Positions 52,991 through 61,574 of a DNA stretch of 64,000 bases are shown here, piece by piece. The DNA is taken from contig NZ_VUKD01000003.1 in assembly GCF_009193155.1 (NCBI RefSeq), forward strand, positions 248,001 to 312,000, in the 5' to 3' direction. The notes beneath the pieces were generated by a model. The model did no database searches, was not told where the DNA came from, and saw only the letters and a list, made by a program, of their open reading frames with translations. Every line of letters starts with the position of its first letter. The stretch's first letter is position 1. The position numbers were made by a program, and so were the translations under genes. Source of the DNA: Georgenia subflava. GTDB taxonomy: Bacteria; Actinomycetota; Actinomycetes; Actinomycetales; Actinomycetaceae.

Positions 52991-55273
52991 GTGGACTACG
53001 GACACCCCCTGCAGCTCGGCACCTTCATCACACCGACCAACGACCGGCCGCAGGCACCGGTCGAGCTCGCCGTACTGAGCGAGCAGCTCGGACTCGACCT
53101 CGTCACGTTCCAGGACCACCCCTACCAGCCGCGGTTCCACGACACCTGGACGCTGCTGAGCTGGGTCGCCGCGAAGACGTCCCGCATCCGTCTCGCCCCC
53201 AACGTGGTCAACGTCCCCATGCGCCCGCCCGCCGTCCTCGCGCGGGCCGCGGCGAGCCTGGACCTGATGTCCGGGGGCCGGGTCGAGCTCGCGCTCGGCG
53301 CCGGCGCGTTCTGGGACGCCATGGGTGCGATGGGCGTCCCGCGGCTCCGGCCGGGCGAGGCCGTCGACGCGCTCGGCGAGGCCATCGACGTCATCCGGGG
53401 CATCTGGGCCGCCGACGGCACCATCACGGTCCCCGGCGAGCACCACGAGCTGCGGGGAGCCGCCTCGGGACCGGCGCCGGCGCACAACATCGGGATCTGG
53501 GTCGGCGGCGGCAGGCCCCGCATGCTCGGGCTGACCGGGAGCCAGGCCGACGGCTGGGTGGTCCCGGGCGGCACGGCGGGCCTGGAGGCGCTCGCGGCCG
53601 GCAACGCCGTGATCGACGACGCCGCCACCGCCGCCGGTCGCGACCCGCGCGAGATCCGCCGCATCGTCAACGTCGCCGGCCGCTTCGCCGACCCGTCGGG
53701 CGGACCGGCCACGGGCCGCGGCCCGCTCGCCGGGCCGCCCGCACAGTGGGTGGAGCAGCTCCTGCCCCTGGTCGTCGAGGACGGCGCCGGCACGATCATC
53801 CTCGCCACCGACGACGCGGACGATCTCCGCCGGTTCGCCGGCGAGGTCGCCCCGGCGCTGCGCGAGGCCGTCGACGCCGAGCGGGGAGCCCGCGGCACCC
53901 GCGTCGCCGAGATCCCCAGCATCCGCATCAGGGCCGCACGCCGGGACCAGATCGACTACGACCTGGTCCCCGCCTCCCTGCGGCGCGGCGCCGTCGAGCC
54001 CGGCGACGCCCGCTACCCCACCGTGCGGTCCGGCTACATGCGCGGCGGCTCCCCGGGCCTCGTGCTCCAGGTGCGCGACAGCTCCGAGGTCGCCACCGCC
54101 CTCGCCTTCGCCCGCACCCAGCCCGTGCCCCTGTCGATCCGCAGCGCCGGCCACGGCATCAGCGGCCGCTCCACCAACGACGGCGGCATCATCATCGACG
54201 TCTCCCGGATGAACCGGATCGAGATCCTCGACGAGCCCTCGCGGCTCGTGCGCATCGAGCCCGGCGCCCGCTGGGGCGAGGTCGCCGCCGCGCTGCAGCC
54301 CCACGGGTGGGCGCTGAGCTCGGGCGACTACGGCGGCGTCGGGGTCGGCGGTCTCGCGACGGCCGGCGGCATCGGCTTCCTCGGCCGCAAGTACGGCCTG
54401 ACCATCGACCACCTGCGGGCCGCCGAGCTGGTCCTCGCCGACGGCACGTCCGTGCGGGCGAGCGCGACGGAGAACCCGGACCTCTTCTGGGCCGTCCGCG
54501 GTGCGGGTTTCAGCTTCGGCGTCGTCACGGCGCTGGAGTTCGTCGTCGACGAGGTCGGCGACGTCGGGTTCGCCCAGCTCGCCTACGACGCCGGCGACAC
54601 CGCCGAATTCCTGCACGGGTGGGGGGCGGCGGTCGAGGCCGCGCCGCGTGACCTGACGAGCTTCCTGATCATGGGCCGGCCCCGCGGTGAGCAGGTCGTG
54701 GCCCAGACCATGACGATGATCGACTCCGACGACGCCGACACGATCCTGCAGCAGCTGCAGCCGTTCGCCGCGATCGGACCGCTCGTCGGTCAGCAGGTCC
54801 AGATCGCCCCCTACGCCGCCGTCGTCAGCCCGCCGGAGGCGCTGCACGCCAGTCAGGGCGAGCCGGTCAGCCGCAGCGGCCTGCTCGAGCACATCACGCC
54901 CGAGTTCGCCGCCGCGGCCGAACGCCTCATCAGGAGCGGCGCGACCTACTTCTTCCAGATCCGCTCGCTCGGCGGCGCCACGGCGGACGTCGCCCCCGAC
55001 GCCACCGCCTTCGCGCACCGCACCGCGAACTTCTCGGTGGCCGCGATGGGCGCCAGCCGTGCCCGGCTCGACCAGGCCTGGGAGGCGCTGCGGCCCCACT
55101 TCTCGGGCCTGTACGTCAGCTTCGAGACCGACACCCGCCCGGAGCGAGTCCACGAGGCCTACCCGGCCGGCACCCTCGAGCGGCTCCGTGAGCTCAAGCG
55201 ACGCCACGACCCCGACAACGTCTTCCGGGACAACTTCGCCATCGCCCCGGCCGAACAACCGGTGCTGCCGTAG
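52991..55273 (+). CDS. Fusion of an LLM oxidoreductase with a berberine-bridge-type FAD oxidase
   Basis: 760 residues. Residues 1-305 are an LLM barrel (LGTFITPTNDRPQAPVELAV, SGGRVELALGAGAFWDAMGA, IWVGGGRPRMLGLTGSQADG). From about residue 330 to the end is a PCMH-type FAD oxidase: LSIRSAGHGISGRSTNDGGI with the His for covalent FAD, GGVGVGGLATAGGIGFLGRK, ENPDLFWAVRGAGFSFGVVT, and the C-terminal BBE substrate strand HDPDNVFRDN. The Cys for a second flavin bond is absent. Two flavin sites in one chain suggest two consecutive redox steps. GTG 52991 follows the preceding stop by 14 nt. Confidence 0.9.
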   Translation: MDYGHPLQLGTFITPTNDRPQAPVELAVLSEQLGLDLVTFQDHPYQPRFHDTWTLLSWVAAKTSRIRLAPNVVNVPMRPPAVLARAAASLDLMSGGRVELALGAGAFWDAMGAMGVPRLRPGEAVDALGEAIDVIRGIWAADGTITVPGEHHELRGAASGPAPAHNIGIWVGGGRPRMLGLTGSQADGWVVPGGTAGLEALAAGNAVIDDAATAAGRDPREIRRIVNVAGRFADPSGGPATGRGPLAGPPAQWVEQLLPLVVEDGAGTIILATDDADDLRRFAGEVAPALREAVDAERGARGTRVAEIPSIRIRAARRDQIDYDLVPASLRRGAVEPGDARYPTVRSGYMRGGSPGLVLQVRDSSEVATALAFARTQPVPLSIRSAGHGISGRSTNDGGIIIDVSRMNRIEILDEPSRLVRIEPGARWGEVAAALQPHGWALSSGDYGGVGVGGLATAGGIGFLGRKYGLTIDHLRAAELVLADGTSVRASATENPDLFWAVRGAGFSFGVVTALEFVVDEVGDVGFAQLAYDAGDTAEFLHGWGAAVEAAPRDLTSFLIMGRPRGEQVVAQTMTMIDSDDADTILQQLQPFAAIGPLVGQQVQIAPYAAVVSPPEALHASQGEPVSRSGLLEHITPEFAAAAERLIRSGATYFFQIRSLGGATADVAPDATAFAHRTANFSVAAMGASRARLDQAWEALRPHFSGLYVSFETDTRPERVHEAYPAGTLERLRELKRRHDPDNVFRDNFAIAPAEQPVLP

Positions 55274-55278
55274 CGCAC

Positions 55279-55309
55279 CGCACGAGCGGCATCGGCTGAC
55301 GCTCGTGCG
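55279..55309 (+). terminator. 10-bp stem hairpin after the LLM-FAD fusion gene
   Basis: CGCACGAGCG, an 11-nt loop and CGCTCGTGCG start 6 nt after the stop codon. A further CGCACGAGCG at 55347-55356 can compete for the same downstream arm, so two mutually exclusive stems are possible. Confidence 0.75.
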
Positions 55310-55311
55310 AG

Positions 55312-55350
<39 letters not shown>

Positions 55351-55440
55351 CGAGCGGGACGCCTTGCGGCGCCCCGTGACCCCGGTGACGGCCGCGTTCC
55401 TCTGGGCAGGGCGGTTCGGCGCTCTGTAGTGTCGGCGTCC

Positions 55441-55980
55441 GTGCCTGACATGGACGACCACGGACGCACCGACCCGCCGACGGCGGCCGACGAGGCGGCG
55501 ACCCTCCTCGGCTTCCTGGACTACCACCGCGACACTCTCGAGTGGAAGTGCTCCGGTCTCGACGAGACCGGGCTGCGCTCGACGGTCGGGCCGTCGCCCA
55601 TGACTCTCGGCGGGCTGCTCAAGCACCTGGCCTATGTCGAGGACAGATGGTTCTCCGTGCGTCTGCTCGGGCAGGACCCGCGGCCGCCCTGGGACACGGT
55701 GGACTGGACGACCGACCCCGACTGGGACTGGCACTCGGCGGACGAGGACTCCCCCGACGACCTCCGCCAGCTCTGGCGCGACTCCGTGGCCAGATCCCGT
55801 TCGCTGGTCGTGCGTGCCCTCGGCGACGGCGGCATGGACCGTCCCGCCGCACTCGCCCTGGCCGACGGTCGGGTGCCGAGCGTGCGGTGGATCGTGTGCC
55901 ACATGATCGAGGAGTACGCCAGGCACAACGGGCACGCCGACCTCCTCCGGGAGTCGGTGGACGGGCAGACCGGGGAGTAG
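55441..55980 (+). CDS. DinB / DUF664 family protein
   Basis: 179 residues. The four-helix DinB fold is indicated by LGFLDYHRDTLEWKCSGLDE, TLGGLLKHLAYVEDRWF and VRWIVCHMIEEYARHNGHAD; the three His residues in KHLAYVE, CHMIEEY and HNGHAD would form the metal site. Members act as mycothiol- or bacillithiol-dependent transferases, so thiol transfer with mycothiol is plausible here. TAGTGT ends 8 nt before GTG 55441, which supports this leaderless start; ATG 55450 is the alternative. Confidence 0.9.
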   Translation: MPDMDDHGRTDPPTAADEAATLLGFLDYHRDTLEWKCSGLDETGLRSTVGPSPMTLGGLLKHLAYVEDRWFSVRLLGQDPRPPWDTVDWTTDPDWDWHSADEDSPDDLRQLWRDSVARSRSLVVRALGDGGMDRPAALALADGRVPSVRWIVCHMIEEYARHNGHADLLRESVDGQTGE

Positions 55981-55990
55981 CCGAGCGCTG

Positions 55991-56890
55991 ATGCACACCG
56001 GCCAGGTGGATGTCCCGGTCGAGGTCGTGGCCGGCCTCGTCGCGGAGCAGTTCCCGCGGTGGCGCCGCCTCTCGGTCCGGCCGGTCGCCTCGGACGGCAC
56101 GGTCAACGCCCTGTTCCGCCTCGGCGACGACGTCGTGCTGCGGTTCCCCCTCCGGCCGGCTCCCGACCTGGTCGACGAGCTCCGTCGCGAGCAGGACCAC
56201 GCCCGGCGGCTCGCTGCCCTGCTGCCGGTGGCGGTGCCCGAGCCCCTCGGGCTCGGCGCCCCGGGCACGGGCTACCCCGGCCCCTGGACGGCCTACCGCT
56301 GGCTCCCCGGCGCGCCGGCCGACCCCAGAGCCGTCGGTGCGGACAGTCACTTCGCCCGCGACCTCGCCGCCGTGGTCGACACCCTCCACGGCATCGCGAC
56401 CGACGGGCGCCGGTGGGACGGCCGCAGCCGGGGTGGACCGCTGGCGACCATGGACGCCGCCGTCCGGAAGGCACTCGCGCGGAGCGGCCACCTGGTGGAC
56501 GCCGCGCACCTCCGACGGGTCTGGGAGAGCAGCCTCACCGCGCCGCACCCGACGGTCGAGTCTTGGCTGCACGCCGATCTCATGCCCGGCAACCTCCTCG
56601 TCCGGGACGGGCGGCTGGCGGCTGTCATCGACCTCGAGACCGTCTGTGTCGGCGATCCGGCCGTCGACCTCATGCCGGCGTGGAACCTGCTCCGCGGTGC
56701 CGCACGGCAGACCTTCCGGCAGCGGCTCGGCGCCGACGACGCCATGTGGGAGCGAGGGCGTGGATGGGCGCTGGCCCAGGCGGTCGTGGCGCTGCCCTAC
56801 TACGAGCACACCAACCCACCCATGGCCCAGACGGCTCGGCGGACACTCGAGGCGCTGCTCGAGCCGGCGCCGGGGCAGACCCGTCGCTGA
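55991..56890 (+). CDS. Aminoglycoside phosphotransferase (APH) family protein
   Basis: 299 residues. The catalytic loop WLHADLMPGNLLVRDGRLAA and the following VIDLETVCVGDPAVDLMPAW supply the Asp, Asn and metal-binding Asp of the APH/choline kinase fold; Glu in IDLE replaces the common Phe-Gly of IDFG. The N-terminal lobe has VVLRFPLRPAPDLVDELRRE. Length is typical. The substrate is unknown; few such chromosomal genes give aminoglycoside resistance. It starts 10 nt after the DinB stop, so the two are probably co-transcribed. Confidence 0.9.
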   Translation: MHTGQVDVPVEVVAGLVAEQFPRWRRLSVRPVASDGTVNALFRLGDDVVLRFPLRPAPDLVDELRREQDHARRLAALLPVAVPEPLGLGAPGTGYPGPWTAYRWLPGAPADPRAVGADSHFARDLAAVVDTLHGIATDGRRWDGRSRGGPLATMDAAVRKALARSGHLVDAAHLRRVWESSLTAPHPTVESWLHADLMPGNLLVRDGRLAAVIDLETVCVGDPAVDLMPAWNLLRGAARQTFRQRLGADDAMWERGRGWALAQAVVALPYYEHTNPPMAQTARRTLEALLEPAPGQTRR

Positions 56891-57000
56891 GTCGTCGCTC
56901 CGCCTCCGACCGGCCGCTCCGGCTTACCGGTCACTCCCGTCCGGCCACCACCCGCGACCAGCCACACCGACCGGGCGCACCGCCTCACCGGGCGGGCCGA

Positions 57001-57795
57001 TCACCGCGACCTGGCGACAACGACCGTCGCGCCGAGGTGCCCTGAGGTCTCGATGCGGGCGTCGAGCCCGCCGCGCGCAGCGGCCTCGACCGTCCGTCGG
57101 GCCTGCTGCGCGCTCGTCTCCACCAGCACGTGCCCACCCGGCGCCAGCCACTCCCCCGCCGTAGCCAGGACCCGGCGCTGCACGTCGAGGCCGTCCGGTC
57201 CGCCGTCGAGCGCGGCACGTGGCTCGTGCAGCCGGGCCTCCGGAGGCATCAGGGCGATCGACGCCGTCGGGACGTACGGGGCGTTGACGACCAGGATGTC
57301 GACCCGACCCCGCAGCGCCACGGGAACGGGCTCGAAGAGGTCACCGAGGTAGACCGCGCCACCGAACGGCTCGACGTTCTGCCGGGCACAGACCACCGCC
57401 ACGGGGTCGATGTCCGCGGCGTGCAGCTCGATGCCCGCGGCCCGCGCGGCGACCGCAGCGCCGATGGCACCGGTGCCGCAGCACAGGTCGAGGACGACCG
57501 CCCCCGGTCGGGCGACGGCCGCCGCGAGAGCGACGACGTGCTCGGTGCGACGGCGCGGCACGAACACGCCCGGCGCCGTGGCGATGCGGAGGCCGCCGAA
57601 CTCGGCCCATCCGAGCACCTGCTCGAGCGGGACGCCCGAGATCCGGCGCGCCACCAGGGCGTCCAGCTCGCCCGCAGTGCGCGCGGCGGCCACCAGCAGC
57701 AGTGCCTCGTCCTCGGCGAACACGCAGCCGGCGGCCCGCAGCCGCCCCACCAGGTCGGGGCGTCGCTCGGCCGCGGCGGCCGGTGCATCGGTCAT
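57001..57795 (-). CDS. HemK-like N5-glutamine methyltransferase family protein
   Basis: 264 residues. The SAM-binding motif is VLDLCCGTGAIGAAVA (about 101-116). The catalytic NPPY loop of HemK/PrmC is changed to NAPYVPT (171-177). GVPLEQVLGWAEFGGLRIAT matches the N-terminal part of PrmC. The change in NPPY suggests that the acceptor may not be the release-factor glutamine. ATG 57795 overlaps the stop of the upstream hotdog gene by 4 nt. Confidence 0.87.
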   Translation of the reverse strand: MTDAPAAAAERRPDLVGRLRAAGCVFAEDEALLLVAAARTAGELDALVARRISGVPLEQVLGWAEFGGLRIATAPGVFVPRRRTEHVVALAAAVARPGAVVLDLCCGTGAIGAAVAARAAGIELHAADIDPVAVVCARQNVEPFGGAVYLGDLFEPVPVALRGRVDILVVNAPYVPTASIALMPPEARLHEPRAALDGGPDGLDVQRRVLATAGEWLAPGGHVLVETSAQQARRTVEAAARGGLDARIETSGHLGATVVVARSR

Positions 57796-58499
57796 CCGGC
57801 GGCCCCGTCGGCCGCTGCCTGCGGGACCACGATCCAGGTGGCGCGGGCCACGCCCAGCGTCCGACCGTCCTCGCCGTAGACGGACGTGGCGGTGAAGACC
57901 TTGCGCCCCTCGCCGCCGAGCACCTGTCCCATCACCACGCACTCCTCCCCTGCCGCCGGGGTCGCCCGCACGTGAGCGGTCATCCGGCCCAGCACCATGG
58001 GCCGGCCCTCGATCGGCGCCGCCCACCCGCCCGGGCAGTCCAGCGCCGCCCAGACCATCTCCGAACGGCCGGCGAGGTCCGGATCGGGCACCCAGAGGCA
58101 GGCGGTCCGCCCGTCGCCGAGTCGTCCCGGCGTCAGGCGCATCCCGTCACCGGGTCGGCGGGCGGGACCGCAGACGAAGCACTCCGGGAAGGGGTGCCGT
58201 TCGCGGCCGCCGTACGCGGCCGCAGCCTCCACGGCGCGGCCCGGGTCGACCGGTTCGACCGGGACCAAGGACTCCTCCGGCGTGCGCTGCGCCTCGGCGA
58301 CCGTCGCGCCGTCGTGGACGAGAGTGACGCCGTCGCCCTCGTCGCCGCTCGTCGCCAGCTCCTCCTCGAGCGGAGGTGGTCGGCGCAGGGTGACGGTGAC
58401 GACGCCCGGACCGACCAGCGCGGCGAGACGGCCCGCCACCCAGCCCCCGTTGCCCGAGGTCGTCGGGCCGCGGAAGCGGTGGGGCACGGTCAGCGTCAT
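57792..58499 (-). CDS. Hotdog-fold thioesterase-like protein
   Basis: 235 residues. HPFPECFVCGPARRPGDGMR in the middle and GRMTAHVRATPAAGEECVVM near the C-terminus fit a double-hotdog protein of the kind seen in actinobacteria, with the Cys-x2-Cys-Gly segment as the marker. No catalytic residue can be named with confidence; acyl-CoA thioesterase or binding activity is a guess. It overlaps the HemK-like gene by 4 nt and is divergent from an LLM gene. Confidence 0.7.
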   Translation of the reverse strand: MTLTVPHRFRGPTTSGNGGWVAGRLAALVGPGVVTVTLRRPPPLEEELATSGDEGDGVTLVHDGATVAEAQRTPEESLVPVEPVDPGRAVEAAAAYGGRERHPFPECFVCGPARRPGDGMRLTPGRLGDGRTACLWVPDPDLAGRSEMVWAALDCPGGWAAPIEGRPMVLGRMTAHVRATPAAGEECVVMGQVLGGEGRKVFTATSVYGEDGRTLGVARATWIVVPQAAADGAAG

Positions 58500-58553
58500 G
58501 CTGGGACGGTACTGCGCGATGTGCGCCGTCGTCGCCTACCGGTTGGAGCACCT

Positions 58554-59450
58554 GTGTCCACGTCATCGTCTCCTGTCACGCCGGAGCTCGGCCGCCTCGG
58601 GCTCTGGCGGGGCGGAACGCTGCTCACGCCCGAGACGGCCGCCGAGGTGGAACGGCTCGAGTACGGGACGATCTGGATCGGCGGCTCCCCCGACGCCGAT
58701 CTCACCATCGCGGAGCAGCTCCTCGATGCGACCGAGAACCTCACGATCGCCACCGGCATCGTGAACATCTGGAAGTCCCCGGCGGCAGAGGTCGCTGCAT
58801 CGTTCCACCGCGTCGAGCGGAACCACCCGGGGCGGTTCCTGCTCGGCGTCGGCATCGGGCACCGCGAGTCGCTCGGGGACCGGTACCGCAAGCCGTACTC
58901 CGCGCTCGTCTCCTACCTCGACACCCTGGACGCCGAGGGCGTTCCCGCGCACCGCCGCGTGATCTCGGCGCTCGGGCCGCGCACCCTCGCACTCGCCGCC
59001 GAGCGCGCCGCCGGCACCCACCCGTACATGACCACGCCCGGGCACACACGCTTCGCCCGCGACATCCTCGGTCCCGGCCCGATCGTGGCACCCGAGCAGC
59101 GGCTCGTCCCGACCACCGATGCCGCGGCCGCACGCGACGCGGCCCGCACCTTCCTCTCCCGGTATCTCTCGCTGTCGAACTACCGACGCACGCTCGAGTC
59201 CCACGGGTTCACCGCCGCCGATCTCGACGACGGCGCCACGGACGCCGCGGTCGACGCGTTCGCTCCCCACGGCACCGCGGCCGACCTCGCCGCCGCCGTG
59301 CAGGGACATCTCGATGCGGGAGCGGACCACGTCTGCGTCCAGATGCTGCCGGCGCGCGAGGATCCGCTCCCCGCGCTCGAGGTGCTGGCGGGCGAGCTCG
59401 GACTGCGCAGCGACGTCCCGTCCGGCCCGCCCGGGAGCGTTCGCCGGTGA
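58554..59450 (+). CDS. LLM class F420-dependent oxidoreductase
   Basis: 298 residues, shorter LLM subfamily. ELGRLGLWRGGTLLTPETAA, EYGTIWIGGSPDADLTIAEQ, LTIATGIVNIWKSPAAEVAA and HPGRFLLGVGIGHRESLG are characteristic of the F420-dependent TIGR03620-type group. Substrate unknown. GTG 58554 has GGAG about 5 nt upstream. It is the fourth LLM domain gene in the window and, unlike the pair at 52-55 kb, stands alone. Confidence 0.9.
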   Translation: MSTSSSPVTPELGRLGLWRGGTLLTPETAAEVERLEYGTIWIGGSPDADLTIAEQLLDATENLTIATGIVNIWKSPAAEVAASFHRVERNHPGRFLLGVGIGHRESLGDRYRKPYSALVSYLDTLDAEGVPAHRRVISALGPRTLALAAERAAGTHPYMTTPGHTRFARDILGPGPIVAPEQRLVPTTDAAAARDAARTFLSRYLSLSNYRRTLESHGFTAADLDDGATDAAVDAFAPHGTAADLAAAVQGHLDAGADHVCVQMLPAREDPLPALEVLAGELGLRSDVPSGPPGSVRR

Positions 59451-59523
59451 GGCCGCGCGTCTGGTCCCACGGTGCGCGGAGCACGGGATCGGGCTGCCCT
59501 CGCCTCTCGCGCGCCAAGCTCCC

Positions 59524-59910
59524 TCACCCCGTGGGCGGCTCGATGACGTCCCACTTGTTGCCGTAGAGGTCCTCGAGGATGACCACCCGCCCGTGCGGCT
59601 CCTCGCGGACCTCCTCGGTGGCCACCGCACCGTGGCCCAGGGCGGCGGCCAGCACGGCGTCGAGGTCGGTCACGTGCAGGAAGAAGCCGACGCCGTCCCC
59701 GTTCTGGCGGCCCACGAGCTCGCGCTGCCCGGGCTTCGCGACGGCGAGGCGCAGCCCGGCGCCGCGGCTGCGTGAGCCGACGACGACCCACCGCTTCCCG
59801 CCGCCCTGCGGGCTGTCCTCGAGGAGCTCGAGGCCGAAGGCGCGGGTGTAGAAGGCGATCGCCTCGTCGTAGTCGCGGACGAGCACGTTGACCAGGGCGA
59901 CGTGACTCAT
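59524..59910 (-). CDS. VOC family protein
   Basis: 128 residues. VALVNVLVRDYDEAIAFYTR plus FGLELLEDS opens the domain and VVILEDLYGNKWDVIEPP closes it. Of the VOC proteins here it is the closest to the widespread glyoxalase-like YaeR/PhnB-neighbour group. Reaction unknown. The ATG overlaps the esterase stop by 4 nt, so it is part of the esterase-VOC operon. Confidence 0.9.
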   Translation of the reverse strand: MSHVALVNVLVRDYDEAIAFYTRAFGLELLEDSPQGGGKRWVVVGSRSRGAGLRLAVAKPGQRELVGRQNGDGVGFFLHVTDLDAVLAAALGHGAVATEEVREEPHGRVVILEDLYGNKWDVIEPPTG

Positions 59911-60686
59911 GCGCCGCTCCCTCGCCGGAGCGGGAGCCAGGCCAGCACGTCCTGGATCTTCTCGTCCCAGTAGCCCCACTCGTGCTCGCCCGGGCCGGTG
60001 GTGTAGGTCAGCGGTGCCCCGACCTGCTCGGCCTTCTGCGCGAAGACCTGGTTGCCGTCGAAGAGCGGGTCCTCGGTGCCGCAGCAGGCGTACAGCGCCG
60101 GCAGCGCGGCCGGATCCGCCCGCTCGAGCAGGGCCAGCAGGTCGTTCTCGGTGCCCCGGACCGGGTCGGGCCCGTACACCCGGCGGTAGAGCTCGTCGCG
60201 CTCCCCCGACTCGTGCAGCGCGGCGACGTCGAGCACCCCGGACAGGCTCGCCGCGGCGGCGAACCGCTCCGGCCGGGACAGGGCCCAGCGCATCGCCCCG
60301 TAGCCACCCATCGACAGCCCCGCCACGAACGTGCCCTCCCGGGCCGGGGAGACCCGGAAGAAGCCCTGCACGATCTCGGGCAGCTCCTCGGTGAGGAAGG
60401 TGCCGTACCGGTTCCCGTGGTGCTCGTCGACGTACATGCTGCGGTCGACCTGGGGCATGACGACGGCCAGGCCGAGGTCGGCGACATACCGCTCGACCGA
60501 GGTGCGGCGCAGCCAGATCGTGCAGTCGTCGCTCAGCCCGTGCAGCAGGTACAGCACCGGGGCGTCGCCGGCCGGCCCCGCACCGGCCATGCCGATCTGC
60601 CCCTCGGACGCCTGGGGCAGGATCACTGTCATCGATGTGCTGACGCCGAGCACCTCGGAGAAGAAGTCGCAGCGGACCAGTGCCAC
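59907..60686 (-). CDS. Esterase family protein (esterase D / tributyrin esterase type)
   Basis: 259 residues, alpha/beta hydrolase. The nucleophile elbow is AGLSMGGYGAMRWAL; the acid and His are expected in CCGTEDPLFD and GPGEHEWGYW. VLYLLHGLSDDCTIWLRRTS holds the oxyanion hole. Members hydrolyse short acyl esters and S-formylglutathione-type substrates. GTG 60686 begins 4 nt after the bioY stop on the same strand, so bioY, esterase and VOC may form one operon. Confidence 0.92.
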   Translation of the reverse strand: MALVRCDFFSEVLGVSTSMTVILPQASEGQIGMAGAGPAGDAPVLYLLHGLSDDCTIWLRRTSVERYVADLGLAVVMPQVDRSMYVDEHHGNRYGTFLTEELPEIVQGFFRVSPAREGTFVAGLSMGGYGAMRWALSRPERFAAAASLSGVLDVAALHESGERDELYRRVYGPDPVRGTENDLLALLERADPAALPALYACCGTEDPLFDGNQVFAQKAEQVGAPLTYTTGPGEHEWGYWDEKIQDVLAWLPLRRGSGA

Positions 60687-60689
60687 GGC

Positions 60690-61298
60690 TCAGCGCCCGC
60701 CGGTGACGGTCCCGCGCCCGCCGAGCAGCGCCCAGGTGCCGGGCAGCAGCAGTGCGGCGGCGACGGCCTTGATCGCGTCCCCGACGAGGAAGGGCAGCAC
60801 CCCGAGGACCAGCGCCTCGACCAGCCCCACGCCCAGGAACACCATGAGCCACGGCACCCCGACCACGTACACCAGGGCGCTCGCGAACAGGGCCCCGACG
60901 GCGGTGCGCCACGGCGAGCGGTCCGCGCCGCGCCGGGCGAGATGCCCGAGCAGCACCGCCCCGGGCAGGTAGCCGAGCGCGTAGCCGAACGAGGCCATCG
61001 CCCACCCGCTGGCCCCACCGGCGAAGACGGGGGCACCGAGGAGCCCTGCCGCCAGGAGCACCAGGATGCTCAGCGCGCCGCGCGCCGGTCCGAGCGCGGC
61101 GCCGACGAGGAGGACGGCGAACGTCCCGAGCGTCAGCGGGACAGGGGTGAACGGCAGCGGCACGGCGACCTGCCCGACGGCGGCGACGAACGCGGCGCCG
61201 CCGAGGACGAGCGCGGTGTCGCGCACGCGGGCGCCGGGCAGGATGTCGGCGAGCACGGCGCGGGCGGACGGTGCGGGCAGGGGGACGACGGCGGTCAT
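60690..61298 (-). CDS. bioY: Biotin transporter BioY (ECF S component)
   Basis: 202 residues with six membrane segments. VAVPLPFTPVPLTLGTFAVL is the BioY signature, followed by LVGAALGPARGALSILVLL and GYALGYLPGAVLLGHLA. It captures biotin in the membrane, alone or with an energising module. bioM and bioN are not adjacent; a shared ECF module elsewhere is likely. ATG 61298 has AAGGAG 6 nt upstream. No biotin operator is recognisable in the 276-bp gap to rbpA. Confidence 0.92.
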   Translation of the reverse strand: MTAVVPLPAPSARAVLADILPGARVRDTALVLGGAAFVAAVGQVAVPLPFTPVPLTLGTFAVLLVGAALGPARGALSILVLLAAGLLGAPVFAGGASGWAMASFGYALGYLPGAVLLGHLARRGADRSPWRTAVGALFASALVYVVGVPWLMVFLGVGLVEALVLGVLPFLVGDAIKAVAAALLLPGTWALLGGRGTVTGGR

Positions 61299-61449
61299 CT
61301 GCACTCCTTCGGTGGTTCGGCGTGCCCAGCATGCCGCATCACCGGCGCCGGGCCTACGTGGCGTCTCACGGGTCCCACCCGGCACACCCGGGGTGCACGC
61401 ACGCCGCACCTGCGGTAGACCCATGTCACACAACTGCCGCGTCCTCGAT

Positions 61450-61475
61450 GGAACACCGGCGCACCCGCCGGCGTT
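61450..61475 (+). promoter_or_regulatory. SigR/SigH-type promoter of rbpA
   Basis: GGAAC (61450-61454), 18 nt, GTT (61473-61475), an exact fit to the thiol-stress sigma factor consensus GGAAY-N18-GTT. rbpA is a SigR target in Streptomyces. The predicted start lies about 90 nt before the rbpA start codon. Confidence 0.75.
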
Positions 61476-61574
61476 GGACAGGGTGGAAACACAGCGGGTG
61501 GTGGGCCCACGTGCCCCCACTATCCGGGCGGCGCGCACCAGCCACCGGACCACTCACGAGCGAGGGAGATGCTC

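Noticed and set aside
61299-61449. Biotin-responsive operator or riboswitch before bioY
   Set aside because: I find no BirA- or BioQ-type palindrome and no conserved RNA structure in this interval.
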